Assembly (NCBI GenBank): GCA_030295235.1
Contig: AP026164.1
Coordinates: 248,001 to 312,000, forward strand
From: Fistulifera solaris
Lineage: Eukaryota; Bacillariophyta; Bacillariophyceae; Naviculales; Stauroneidaceae
Direction: 5' to 3'
DNA: 64,000 nucleotides
Part shown: positions 9,523-20,132 of the stretch, in pieces
Layout of the letters: each line of letters starts with the position of its first letter
Numbering within the stretch: position 1 is the stretch's first letter
The notes under the pieces: generated by a model
The model's input: only the letters and a program-made list of their open reading frames with translations
Databases searched by the model: none
Told to the model about the DNA's origin: nothing
Position numbers and translations under genes: made by a program

Positions 9523-10410
9523 CTACGATTCGCTCTTCATCTTTTTTCTTTTCTTCTTTTCTTTCTTTTCGGACTTCTTCTCTTTCTTGGATTTTTTTGC
9601 ATCTGACACGGGAGCATCGGGATCGTCTTCTTTCTTCATCTTCTTTCGTTCCGACTTCGGTGTATCTGTCTCCGCGTTTTTAATCTGTTCTCCGTCAGAC
9701 AAGAGATTTTCAGGGTCCTCTTTCATCACACGATTTGTATTGGAGAGGTGATGTATAAAAGGAGGATGAGATGCATCGTCGTCATTGCTTTCAGCTTTGA
9801 TCACTTTCTGCTTCGCCTGGTCATTATCTTGAATACTTCTCATTTTACGTTTCAAGGGTAGACTTGTCGCTACAGTAGTATTCCCTCCCAAGGGAGTCCA
9901 ACGTCGTTTCATGCCTTGTTTCTGCGGGACGGGGGCATAAGAGTGCCGTATAGAATTTTTCTCCGTAAGAGATGGAGCATTTTCTATGCTCGGTGCCAAC
10001 TCAAATTGCGATTGTTGTGGAATAGCGTGAAGAATAGTAGCATGTCGAGTAAAGGGAATATCGACGGGATACATGAAAGTTCCATCATCGTCATCACTGT
10101 CATCGGAATCGCCGTCGTTGGTTCTAGGAAGAATCATGCGAAAACCTTCCGATTCACGAACGTCACCCCACTGCATGGTAAATTTTTGGTGACCCTTTCG
10201 ACTAGAAAAGTCCACCACTTCATCGCTGCGTTGATGCTGCTGTTGCTGATTAAAGGGCAACCGCGCACCATTCAAATCCGCAAGATTGAAATCACGAGGC
10301 AACCTTAGAGTCCACAATTCAAAACGATCGGAATGAAAGTTGTCAGGTAAGCGAAATCTCGGTGGATCCAAGGTTTCTTCCACGTCATCCTCGTCTCGTG
10401 GCCGACTCAT
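9523..10410 (-). CDS. RPA34-like RNA polymerase I subunit candidate
   Basis: 295 residues, single exon. The N-terminal third contains FELWTLRLPRDFNLADLNGARL, close to the ELW-x-(I/L)RxP-x-xF...LNG pattern of the RPA34/CD3EAP subunit of RNA polymerase I. The middle has an Asp/Ser-rich acidic patch (SDDSDDDDG, residues 106-114). The C-terminus is a strongly basic Lys/Glu tail (KKSKKEKKSEKKEKKKRKK), also typical of RPA34. In the family this subunit heterodimerises with RPA49 and helps initiation and elongation on rDNA. The match is short, so another basic nuclear protein is possible. Met at 10410 was chosen because the motif follows closely. Convergent with the FKBP gene. Confidence 0.5.
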   Translation of the reverse strand: MSRPRDEDDVEETLDPPRFRLPDNFHSDRFELWTLRLPRDFNLADLNGARLPFNQQQQHQRSDEVVDFSSRKGHQKFTMQWGDVRESEGFRMILPRTNDGDSDDSDDDDGTFMYPVDIPFTRHATILHAIPQQSQFELAPSIENAPSLTEKNSIRHSYAPVPQKQGMKRRWTPLGGNTTVATSLPLKRKMRSIQDNDQAKQKVIKAESNDDDASHPPFIHHLSNTNRVMKEDPENLLSDGEQIKNAETDTPKSERKKMKKEDDPDAPVSDAKKSKKEKKSEKKEKKKRKKMKSES

Positions 10411-10907
10411 TCGGCAGAGTATATGGTTAGCTTTGTCTAGAAAATGGTAGTTTCTTTCAATGAAGAAAGGATGAATCATCGACGGTATCTGGTAATAAGA
10501 AATGTCGCAATCTCTCGTATTTTTCGTTGGCTATCATCTATGATTGGTGGAATAACGGACGGCGACAAGACTGTTTCATTTTCTTTCGTGACCAAATCTC
10601 CATCCTGAGTCGTCATGAGCATAAAAAAAAACATTTTGCAACAAAAAAAAAAGTTTTTAGTGTTAATGGGTCGTTTACAATAATGTCGAGTGTCCACGCA
10701 CTTGCAAATCGGTGTGTATGCTTTGGAGCTTTGAGTAATTGTATTGATGTGATGTTTCTTCATTAAAAGGCTCAAAGTCTTAACTTACGGCGCTACTCGA
10801 TCCCCCTTTCACCTCAGACCGTCTTGTCCAAGCGACGACGACCCGTAACTTATTTCCCATCGCCGCAGTGCACTGCCGTTTTTTTTGTTCGAACAGTATT
10901 CGATATC
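10411..10907. promoter_or_regulatory. Divergent promoter region
   Basis: Between the RPA34-like gene (left) and the adenylate kinase-like gene (right). Has two A-rich homopolymer runs (10623-10654). A leftward open frame here encodes a short polar stretch with no recognised homology; I do not call it. Confidence 0.35.
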
Positions 10908-11624
10908 ATGTTTCGTTTGACGCACAATATTTCCATTTTGGGTTCTCCGGGTAGCGGAAAAGGCTTTTACGGCCGATTGCTAGCCCAGCACTGGAAAGTA
11001 CCTCTCGTTACGACGTCTGATATTTTGAAGAAACACGCCCAACGACATAGTAATCAATCTTTGGACATGGAGAGTGGGAAACTAGCGGATTGTCAGCTCG
11101 TTGCCGGCGTTCTATTGGAAAATCTTCGCGAACAGCATCAAATACAACGAACAAACAGTACAAGACCTTGGCACTGCATTCTGGATGGCTTTCCTCGGAC
11201 GACATTACAGATACAAATTATGCAAGAAACATGGCCAGTCGAGTATCAAATTCATGGAGGTTTGCATTTGAATGTACCGGATGAAGTGTGTCGACAAAAG
11301 TCACTCGGGCGACGGTTCTGTACGATTTGTCAGGATTTCGTCAATACGGCGAATGTACAAATGGATGATTGGGATCTTCCTCCGACGTATCCTAAACTAT
11401 GTTCCAAAGCGTGCGATCCCAAAACAGATTGGCTGCAACGCAAAGATGATGTTCTCGCTATCATACAAGCCCGCTTGGCAATGCATCATGAGCATGAAGA
11501 ACCGATCCTTGATTACTTTCGTCAGCACAATACGCTCTGTCAGTTTACTCCTTACAAAGGCGTCCGCGATTTTGATAAGTTGCGACTCAGTGCGGAAGAA
11601 TGGCTGCAAGCATTGACAGTTTGA
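10908..11624 (+). CDS. Adenylate kinase-like nucleoside monophosphate kinase
   Basis: 238 residues, single exon, normal for long-form adenylate kinases. P-loop GSPGSGKG at residues 11-18, nucleotide-binding TTSDILKKH, then CILDGFPRTTLQ. The LID is of the long type and carries a cysteine quartet (CTIC ... CSKAC), which in bacterial and some organellar adenylate kinases binds zinc. C-terminal QRKDD and RLAMHHEHEEPILDYF fit the family. Expected reaction: reversible phosphoryl transfer between ATP and AMP (possibly GTP-AMP). No clear targeting peptide if translation starts at 10908; an upstream in-frame Met at 10824 would add a basic, hydrophobic leader that could be a mitochondrial presequence. 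Confidence 0.85.
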   Translation: MFRLTHNISILGSPGSGKGFYGRLLAQHWKVPLVTTSDILKKHAQRHSNQSLDMESGKLADCQLVAGVLLENLREQHQIQRTNSTRPWHCILDGFPRTTLQIQIMQETWPVEYQIHGGLHLNVPDEVCRQKSLGRRFCTICQDFVNTANVQMDDWDLPPTYPKLCSKACDPKTDWLQRKDDVLAIIQARLAMHHEHEEPILDYFRQHNTLCQFTPYKGVRDFDKLRLSAEEWLQALTV

Positions 11625-12006
11625 CCCACTGATAAAATCTTCCCTGCGAACGCTATAGCTTTTAAATGAATGAATCGGAGTTGTTTTGCAACGGGAACTG
11701 GTGAAAATATCATTACTGCTAGTGTAGAACACTTGCATTAACATTTGTACTTAATATGATGGTTCCAGAAATGGCGAAGGATGCCAGGCTACCAGGTAGA
11801 CACTACTATTTGACAACAAGGACGTGTACGTTTCCATGATTGAATTGAGTCACGAGTTCATGCAACACGCGGTAGCGGCACTTCATAAAAATAAGGACAA
11901 ACGACGCAAAAGCCACACGATAACACAAGGTATTTTTGAAGGACGAATAGAAGCAACAATAAACAATATTACCAATCAGACAGCACATCTTCTTTTGAAA
12001 AGGAAA
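11625..12006. other. Intergenic region
   Basis: Between the adenylate kinase-like gene and PRP3, both rightward. I see nothing beyond an unconserved open frame running into PRP3. Confidence 0.3.
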
Positions 12007-13874
12007 ATGGCTTCCGATAATGAAACTACAGCAGAACGATCCGGACGCCGGAAGCGACGATGGGGCGACGCGAACACGACGACGGCTGCACCTGTCGCAT
12101 CCACAGCAAGAACCGACCCTGTGAAAGATAAAGTATTGGCCTTACAAGAGAGTATCAAAGCTCGATTAGCGGCCGCCAAAGCTGCAGCAGGGACGGCAAT
12201 GACGGTAGCAGCTTCTCCTCCTCCTCCTCCCGTGAAACGGGCGAAGCACTATGATTTGGACCTTGCCGTCACTGCTCCCACTTATAAAGAACCGCAACCA
12301 ACAACGGAGAAAAAAAGAGAAAATTACTGAAAAGGTTGTTGATACTAAAGAAAAGAAGCCAAAGAATGCAAATCCCTACTTGTCTCATTATGAAGACGTT
12401 GATGATAATGACGAATTGCCCGACCATGATGCGAGTGTGGAAGATACCCGACTATCGAGTCGAACCAGCAAGCCCCGTCCTCGCCATAAAGCTTTAAAAT
12501 TTACAGAAGCGGGGTACTGGCAAGAAGTAGCGGAGCGTACACGAGAAAAAAGCAGCCATGTTGGAAGCAATCGGTTTTATGTCCGGTCGTAAAACGGGGC
12601 ATACGGTCAAAAGTGCCGGTTTAGCATCGGCCAGCGGATTCGACCCCACGGAGTCGGACGAATTACCGCCACGAGCGGATGCGCACCCCGATACGAAAAT
12701 GCCCATTTGCGTGGAGTGGTGGGATATGGAACTGCTTCCCTCTAAGATAAAGAAACAGGTTGCAGCTCTCGAGTCTACTGCCATTATGCGTCAAACGAAA
12801 GCAGACCTTAATGAAGTCGGGGCAGCTGATCAAGCCGACAAACAAGAAGGCGACAATGCAGAGCAGAATATAGAACAACTGAACGAGGAGCAACTGAGAG
12901 AGTGGTGTATACAGCAAGCGTCTCTTACCTTCTGTAAGACTGCTTCATTGATTCAGCATATTGTCCCTGTCAAGCCGCCGAATGCGTATCAAGGACCACC
13001 CAAGGAAGCGGTTCTCAAATTAACGAAAAAGGAATTGAAGCGACAACGCAAATTACGGCGACAGGAAAAGCAGCGCGAGCTGCAAGATTTGCAAGCGGCT
13101 GGTTTGATTCCGGCACCCGAACCGCGATTGACGTTCCGTAACTTTATTCAAGTCTTAGGTGACCAAGCTTATCTGGACCCGAGTCAAATTGAGCGAAAGG
13201 TACAAGAGCAGATCGAGGCCAGACAACGCGCACATAATGAACGCAACGAGGCAAACAAGTTAACGAAGGAGCAACGCGCGCAAAAGAGAGCTTGGAAGCT
13301 GCAAGAAGATACTTCCGGTGGGGTTTCGGTTGCTGTATTTTATGTCAAGGATTTGAGCCATCCTTACCACCGTGCAAAGGTGGACTTGAATGCACAACAA
13401 AACAACATCTCAGGAGGCGTCCTTGAATGCGAGGTGCCCAAAATGGCTTGTGTGATTTGTGAAGGAGGTCCTAAGGCAATCAAGCGATACAAGAGGTTGA
13501 TGTTGGTCCGTATGAAATGGACTGGTCCTAATGACGACGACGATGATGACGAGGAAGAAGAGGGCGATGTCAAAGAGGGTGATGAAGACAATCTACTTTT
13601 GCATAAATTCAACCCTGACAATGAATGTTCTCTGGTTTGGCAAGGTATGGCGATGAAACCTGCATTCAAAGGTTTCTTCTTTCAATCCTGTGAGACATCC
13701 AGCCAAGCCAGAAAAGTTTTGAAGACGAAGGGCGTGGAGCATTATTGGGATCAGGTTCTTCAACAAGCGTCAGGAAAAGGAGACCTACAGATCAAGCTGG
13801 ATTCGAACAGCGATGATGATGACAATCCTTTCGAGCAGCCCGACCAGGATGGGGATGTGATCATGTCCTCATGA
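12007..13874 (+). CDS. PRP3: U4/U6 small nuclear ribonucleoprotein PRP3
   Basis: About 621 residues after removing two apparent extra bases, at A7 (12310-12316) and A6 (12546-12551). The N-terminus is low complexity (GRRKRRWGDAN, Ala-rich helix, PPPPP), as in other Prp3 proteins. The middle has NPYLSHYED, FTEAGYWQEVAERTREK, then PICVEWWDMELLP and IQHIVPVKPP (the conserved Prp3 core). The C-terminus is the DUF1115 ferredoxin-like domain: ECEVPKMACVICEGGPKAIKRYKRLMLVRMKW, an acidic insert, then NECSLVWQGMAMKPAFKGFFFQSC and EHYWDQVL. It is a core component of the U4/U6.U5 tri-snRNP, binding U4/U6 stem II and the U6 3' end. All three segments read continuously as one Prp3, so the breaks are most likely assembly errors. 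Confidence 0.88.
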
Positions 13875-13987
13875 TACATTAAGCTAATATTGATCTTATT
13901 TTTAGTTCTTGTCAACACTTGGATTAAATCGTGAATATGATATGGTGCCACAATTTATAGGAATATGCCGAGTCATCAAAATCATAC

Positions 13988-14891
13988 TTAGCGGCTGAAA
14001 AGATCATCGGTGATCTTGTCACTTCCTAAAAGACTGTCTAAACTATCATCGATATCTTCGTCGTCGTCATCGTACTCTTCCTCGTCCATAAGATCATCAT
14101 CATCGTCGTCGTCGTCATCATTCGCGACCACAGAAGTGCCATCTTTTCTTCGCCATGCGCTCCTCGAGTTCTTGTCGCTTCTTTTGCTTCTTTGATTTAT
14201 CTTTGTTCTTTCTATCGTCGTTAACAGCTTTTAAAATCTCTGCTTTTGGACTAAAGATGATGGATAGGTTTCTTCCTTCTCGTTTCGGACGACTCTCCTT
14301 GATACAGACAGAGCTCAAGTCGACCGCTAACTTTTCTAGTAGATCGAATCCCAAATTATCATGCTGCACTTCGCGACCGCGGAACATTACGGTCGCCTTG
14401 ACACGATTTCCCTGTTTAATGAACTTGATGGCGCTCTTCTTTCGCACATCATAGTCATGAACATCAATCTTGTACGACATTTTGACTTCCTTTACTTCTG
14501 TTGCTTTAGAATTCTTCTTCAGTTCTTTCGCTTTCTTTTCTAGCATGTATCGATATTTAGAATAGTCTGCGATCTTACAAACCGGAGGATCGGCCTTGTC
14601 GTTTATCAAAATGAGATCGAGTCCGCCGAGTTCTTTTGCTTTCGCAAGTGCATCGACCAAACTCATAATACCCAAAGCCTCGTCTTTGCCACCTGTTACG
14701 GAAGCTATCACTCGAATCTCTTTGGCTTTGATTTCCTCGTTCATGACAGGTACTTCAATTGCGGGTTGATTTTGTTGCCTGGCGAACAGTCGCGTCGATG
14801 TTCCGTGACGGGGCGCGAAAGCAGGTTGTAAGAATCCCTGAGATGAGGACACAAGGAAGAAAAGAAGCGGAATGTGTAATAAACTTCGCAT
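13988..14891 (-). CDS. infC: Plastid translation initiation factor IF-3
   Basis: The IF-3 core is clear: VPVMNEEIKAKEIRVI, DLILINDKADPPVCKIADYSKYRYMLEKKAKE, then KEVKMSYKIDVHDYDVRKKSAIKFI and GNRVKATVMFRGREVQH. The N-terminus has a signal peptide ending SSSQG followed by FLQPAFAPRH, a diatom plastid import site with Phe at +1. IF-3 binds the small ribosomal subunit and promotes fidelity of start selection. Without correction the frame stops at 14118 soon after the conserved RQELEERMAKK; one extra T in the run 14144-14147 would instead lead into a highly acidic tail (poly-Asp, then LMDEEEYDDDDEDI) ending at 13988, giving about 300 residues. I favour the long form but the tail is less certain than the core. 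Confidence 0.85.
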
Positions 14892-15545
14892 GGTGCTTTC
14901 TTTGATAAATATTGAGAAGAGATAAGTATCAAGGTTTGATTGAGAAGCAGCTGCAATGTTTGCATCAGAAAACGATTGATTGTTGTCCTTCAAGCGTGAT
15001 TTGCGAAGGTGTGGTGTTTGCGTGGTTGCTGGTTCAGCGAGAGCATGAGCAAAGAAACGACTGACGTCTGGTAGACACTGAACCTTGTCTTACCGGTAAC
15101 GGTCCCCATCGATCTCTTTGGAATTACTGCAAGGAAACAATGGATCTCTACAAAGTAGCTAATTAGCACTGTGGTTTCTAGAGGAGCTAGAGATTTTGAT
15201 AGGGCGATTCGCTCTCCTTCTGGCCCTATCATCATTCCCTCAAAAACGACGCATTGAGCAAACATGAATCATCAATGTGAATCAGATCTGCTGGTAAACC
15301 TATGTTTTAACCCAAATAGCATTCGCTAACCTTTCTCATATCTTTAGTAGCTTACAAACATACGTGTTGCTAAGTTATTCGATTCACTACACAACTGAAC
15401 GTCAATCAGAATCTGAAGTGACGCATTTCCGACTCCCGAGAAATAGATACAATATACGACGGGCTCGAGTCACTATTTTAGCTATGCCAATCGTACTCTT
15501 TCGTCTGAACATACCACCATCCATACAAGATAGCTCAACGGCCCA
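14892..15545. other. Intergenic region
   Basis: Between IF-3 and the DUF6824 gene, both leftward; includes the IF-3 promoter. I see no gene or repeat here. Confidence 0.3.
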
Positions 15546-17031
15546 TTATCGTTGAAACGCATAATCCTTGTCACTTTCTTCGAACACATTACTGAACGAT
15601 ATGTTGTTTGTCGATTCCGAGAACCGCGTCGTGCTCTCTCCGAAATCAGACATTCGGTCGAGAGTTGCCGTACTCATGTCCATATCGATGCCTCCTCCGA
15701 AACCAGGCTTCAATCCATTGAGCTTTCTTTCTTGTACTCTCATTGGCGCCACAATATCGTCGTCCATGTTTTCACTCATCGACAAGTCCATAATGGAGGA
15801 CAGTTGGTTCTGTCCGTTCAAAATTCCTTCGAACCCGATGCTATTGTCACTAGCTTCTCTCTTTAGTTGACTCCTCATTCCTCCTGTTCCGCCCAATCCT
15901 TTCACAGGCACTCTTCGTGGAGGAGGCAGTTGACTCACGGGGCCTGGGTCGGGAATGCTCCTGCCGGACGATACAAAGTTGTTGAGTGGCTGACCAGGGT
16001 TTGTGTGATTGTTTTGCAAGTCCAAAAAGTTACTTTGAAATGAAGTTGACGGTTGCTGTTGCATCTGATTTCCAAGTAGATTGATGTTGCCCATTGAAGC
16101 TGTCACATTCTGCATCATGCCCAATGGCGGAGCCGAGTTGTGTCGAATCACTGATCTCATTAACGGAGCCTGTAGCTGAAGATGATGATCCATGGAACCG
16201 ATTTGTTCGTGTTGCAATGGCTGGTGACGAATCTGCTGCTGCTGTTGATGCTGGTCTTGATGAAGTTGCTGGACCATAGATGATAAGCCACCGTACGGCA
16301 TCGACATGTGAGAAATGACACCTCGCTGTAGCGGTGCGCTATGATTTGATGAAAAGGGAGAAGTCTGAAGATTCTGAATAGTTTGACCTTGAATGATTGG
16401 GCCTAAATGCTGAGTTTGCAAGCGATTGTTGTTGTTTGCGAAAGAAGCCATGCCCATCGACCCATCCTGGGGAATACCCGCCATCATGGGCATTCCTTGC
16501 CCGTTTGAAAGTGCCATCTGTTACGTGTAATGGGAGGGATGCAGAAGCAAGTAAAGGTCAGTGACACCGGGGAGATTCGTGAAATCGTCAAAAATAAGTC
16601 ATTTACCTGTGGTATGGCGCCGTTAGCTCCATGACCGTAGGATGAAGTCGGTGGCTCGTCAATGTCTTCGTCATCTGTATCTCCTCCCATCTCTTTCATG
16701 ATGTCCGGTGCGCCTTCTCGAAGTGCCTGTCGCGTTTTATCGAGGGCTTTCTTCTCACCGATATCGTACCATAGCTTCGAAACAGGATCCTGTTTGAGAA
16801 ATCTTCCGGGCGGGTTCATACGCCGAATTTCGTCGACAATCAGCTTTGAAAATTTCCCCTTTGCGGCTTTGGACATGCGACGTATGCTACTTTGTGCTTG
16901 CGCACCAACGCTCGGAAATTTTCGTTGCCAGAGTGATAGTTGACGAAATTGCCTCGTCCGGAAAGAACATCATTTGAATTGACACTATCCATAGGTATTC
17001 CTGGCCCTTCGTAGTGCTCGTGGCTCGTCAT
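15546..17031 (-). CDS. DUF6824-type putative transcriptional regulator
   Basis: Two exons (17031-16607 and 16517-15546; 89-bp intron), about 465 residues with one apparent missing base near T3 16868-16870. Residues 19-110 carry the DUF6824 module: NDVLSGRGNFVNYHSGNENFR, VRKHKVAYVACPK, SKLIVDEIRRMNPPGRFLKQD, LWYDIGEKKALDKTRQALREGAP. This module is abundant in diatoms and other stramenopiles. The C-terminal two thirds are low complexity: Gln-rich (QLHQDQHQQQQQ), Asn/Ser-rich, with SLIMDLS-like short motifs, the composition of a transcriptional activation domain. DNA binding and regulatory role are inferred; no experimental function of the family is known to me. Confidence 0.75.
16518..16606 (-). 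other. Intron of the DUF6824 gene
   Basis: Donor GTAAATGAC and acceptor GTAACAG on the minus strand, 89 bp; joins GAIPQ to MALSNGQG in frame. Confidence 0.75.
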
Positions 17032-17955
17032 TGTTGATTCAAGTTTCTTTAATGAAACGTAGAGCAACTATTCATAGAAGCGTTGACAATGTCTTTAATG
17101 AGGAACCTGTTTTGATTTGGTTTATTCTGCTTTTTCGGAAAAAAATTGCGAGGAGAGGAAGAGTCATTCCAAGAATAATGACTGCCATCAATAACAAACA
17201 TGCGACCTTGTGCCCCTGGCTCTTTTTTTTATTGGCATTGCATTGGGCAAGCTCCCCTCTCTTCACAATACTATACATCGGTACATGTATCAAAATTGAT
17301 GTACCAGGTAGTCCAACTCCCAACAACTAAACCATGATGAGGACGATGACGATGCGACAATGTCATACGTCCGTGATTGATGACGAATTTCAGTCATGAA
17401 AACATTCAGTTAGAGTCTCCATTGCATGAGTTTAAACTTAACAACCGTTTAGATCCAAAGTGAAACAACTAGAAAGGATGACCATTGCTGGTTTTTTGAT
17501 AGGAGCTTTAGTTTACGGGTCTCTGTCTGTCTCATGAGACACGCACGCCACCAAATATCGCTTTTGCATCTCGCTACAAATGAGAAAGATTGCATGTTAA
17601 CGCTGAATGAATAAAAGACTTGTAAAAGTGCCCATGCCCAATGGGTACCGGTACTCGGTTTCCCGATTTAAGCGACCTTCAAAAAGGCTAATCGCTAACT
17701 CTGATGATCAGACTCTATCTTACTGTTGAAAGCGAAAGCAATCGTGCAAAGAGTTAAGAAGAAAAAGTAGCGGCACTGCGATCAAATGATTTCGTTGTGT
17801 TTACTGCCGAGAACAATGTCTTGAAGGCATGGCCGCAATACTTTGGAAAGGTCGTTTCCTATATAGCTTGTTCATTTGCCATGAAGGAGCGACTTTGAAA
17901 GGATCGCACTCCAGTCTATATCTCCTCGTCAGGTTCTCCTTGTATTGTGATTAAC
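17032..17955. other. Intergenic region with a degenerate palindromic element
   Basis: Upstream of the DUF6824 gene and downstream of HAT1. A degenerate copy of the 22-bp element lies near 17380-17399 (TGACGAATTTCAGTCATGA). No gene seen. Confidence 0.35.
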
Positions 17956-19503
17956 TCAACCCAAACAAAGAAAACGTGTTGAGAGGCTCTGTGAACGAGT
18001 GATGTCTTCGTATTGTCTCCTAGTTTGCTCGTAGAGTTCCTTTAGCAACGATTTCATTTCCTCTTTGCTGTTGCAAGCACCAAGATCTTCTTTATATTCA
18101 CGCTGCAGTCTCTTTTTCACCAGGAGACGGTAGCGCTTCTCTAGCGCTTCGGTATTACTAGCACCTGCAGTATTACTGTAGGTCTGAAGCTGATGTAACC
18201 GCAAGAGCTCGTACACGACCTGGACTTGTTTCGATGTTATTTTTGCTGTAGCGGAAGCCTCATTCAAAATTGAGTCTTTCAAAGGAGCAAAGAAATCGGG
18301 CCAAGAAATATCAGGATGCTGGAAAGAATCGGCTGAGCTTCCAAACCAATTTTCATTTTTCGCCTTCGCTTCCAAAAAATCTGTGATAATCGACGCGATT
18401 CCGCAAAGCAACAAAGGCTGGAGCAGGATCTTCAACATTGATCTCTACAATCGACTTCGCTATTCCAGCATCCGCTCCTTTGAGCTGTTTACTGTATCCA
18501 TCAAACGCCCATTTGTAAGCGGCATTCATCATCGTGAATCCATGGCCGCTACGTTGATAAGGGGGTAGAATGAGCGCCTGGCAGATTCGCACAACAGTTC
18601 CAGGTGTCGGTTTACGGAAAGGAGAGTTGAAGTGATAAAGTGTAAAGTATCCTGCAAACGAATACTGTTTCTCACCGTGAATCTGAAACAAATAAAGAAT
18701 GTTCCAAGTTCCACCGACGCTCTGATCCGCGACATCAACATCATCAGCCGTTTCGATAAAGAAGCGAGCCATGCGCTGTACCTCATTATGATAGGTCACA
18801 GCATCGGATCCGTTGGCCAGAGTTAGGCGAAATCGATCTCCGCGTCTTTCGTATTCTTCGAGATACGTGCCGGGTGTTGCTGTCAAATATTTTTGTTCTA
18901 TGTCCGACTCTGCTTTGGAAGCAATCGTAGGAAGCGCTCGTGAAAGACAACTTTCCACTTCCGATAGAGGCATTCGCCGGTGCCGCGTATTTCCCTCTTC
19001 TTTCGTATTATTCACCGCTTCTTCGACGTCTTCATCGACATACACACTGGTGCCCGAGCCTTCTGACGCAGACTTTTCGCTCGTTACTGTCTCCGACGAC
19101 TCATCTCCATCCGAGTCATCGTTTTTTCTTCATTGCTGTCGTCAACATTTTCTGCGGAAGGAACAGCATTTGATCTTTTCGCGTATCTCTGGGTAACACA
19201 GCTGCGAAGTAATCGGCGTTTCTTCGGGCATTTCGTTTCGAGAGATACGCGACAGAGTTCGCATGAGGGTGATAAATCAATTCGAACCTTCAGTTCCCTC
19301 AACGCCGTATCTTCATCATTTTCGTTTCTGATAGCTTCTTCGTTGGATGGAGGTATGTATCCGCGAATAGTTTCATTTTCAAAAAGCTGGTGAGTATAAA
19401 CAGGATGAAAGGTGTTGCCTAACAGTCGCAGCTCAATGCATCGAGCTGCAGAAGAAGCTCCCGCTGTGACTTCGTCCCCGACAATTTCAGGAGCTGATGC
19501 CAT
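17956..19503 (-). CDS. HAT1: Histone acetyltransferase type B catalytic subunit HAT1
   Basis: About 515 residues; two apparent single-base length changes (T6 at 19122-19127, A6 at 18374-18379) interrupt the frame, and the three parts read as one HAT1. N-terminal domain: CIELRLLGNTFHPVYTHQLFENETIRGY. An acidic Asp/Glu/Ser-rich insert follows. GNAT core: GTWNILYLFQIHGEKQYSFAGYFTLYHF, CQALILPPYQRSGHGFTMMNAAY with the acetyl-CoA loop QRSGHG, and VEINVEDPAPAF with the catalytic-site Glu/Asp. The C-terminal helical part (QVQVVYELLRL, KRYRLLVKKRLQREYKEDL) matches HAT1. It acetylates newly made histone H4 on Lys5/Lys12 before chromatin assembly. Confidence 0.88.
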
Positions 19504-20132
19504 AGTAAGTGCATCAAAAAGGAGTCCTTCAACGATTTCCTTGGTAAACAAACGCCTTTATTCCTACAAAGCATAAGAACATTATGATGAAGTGAGTACA
19601 TGGCTCGCTGCGCGTCGAGATGCTGTTATCGAAAACTTCATCATTCGTGACTGCAATGCAGTCGTGATACGAGATTGATTCGCGCCGCTTTTTGATAACA
19701 ATCAACGCGTAGAACGCAGTTATGGCGACGATAACGATAACTGTGCAGGTTAAACTAGGCTAATCAAGCTAGCTTGGCATGCACAATTATTCACGACTGA
19801 AACGAATTGTGAGTAACGTTGAACTAATACTTCGGGTTCAGGGGTATAGTCTAGCCACTCCGGAAGAACGCGATCGGTTCCGCTTCTCCGCTTCTCTCGC
19901 AGGGAATCGAGGCGCGCGATGCTTAAAAATGAAGCTATCAGGTAAGGATAATATTCGATGAGGAGTTTGAGGTTCTCTTCGTGAGCGCAAACGTGTTCTC
20001 AGCTGCGAGGACGCTTACCCGCCAATGGGCCTTTACGGAAGCAAGCACATCGAAGATTGTTTTGTATGGATATAAGGAGGGCAAACTCACATTTTCCCAA
20101 AAGTTTTTTGTTTTACAGTTTGTAGCGGCCCA
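19504..20132. promoter_or_regulatory. HAT1 promoter / intergenic region with palindromic element
   Basis: A variant palindrome lies at 19646-19667 (CGTGACTG, spacer CAATG, CAGTCGTGA), 143 bp upstream of HAT1. A related single arm TTCACGACTGAA occurs near 19792. No gene seen. Confidence 0.4.
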
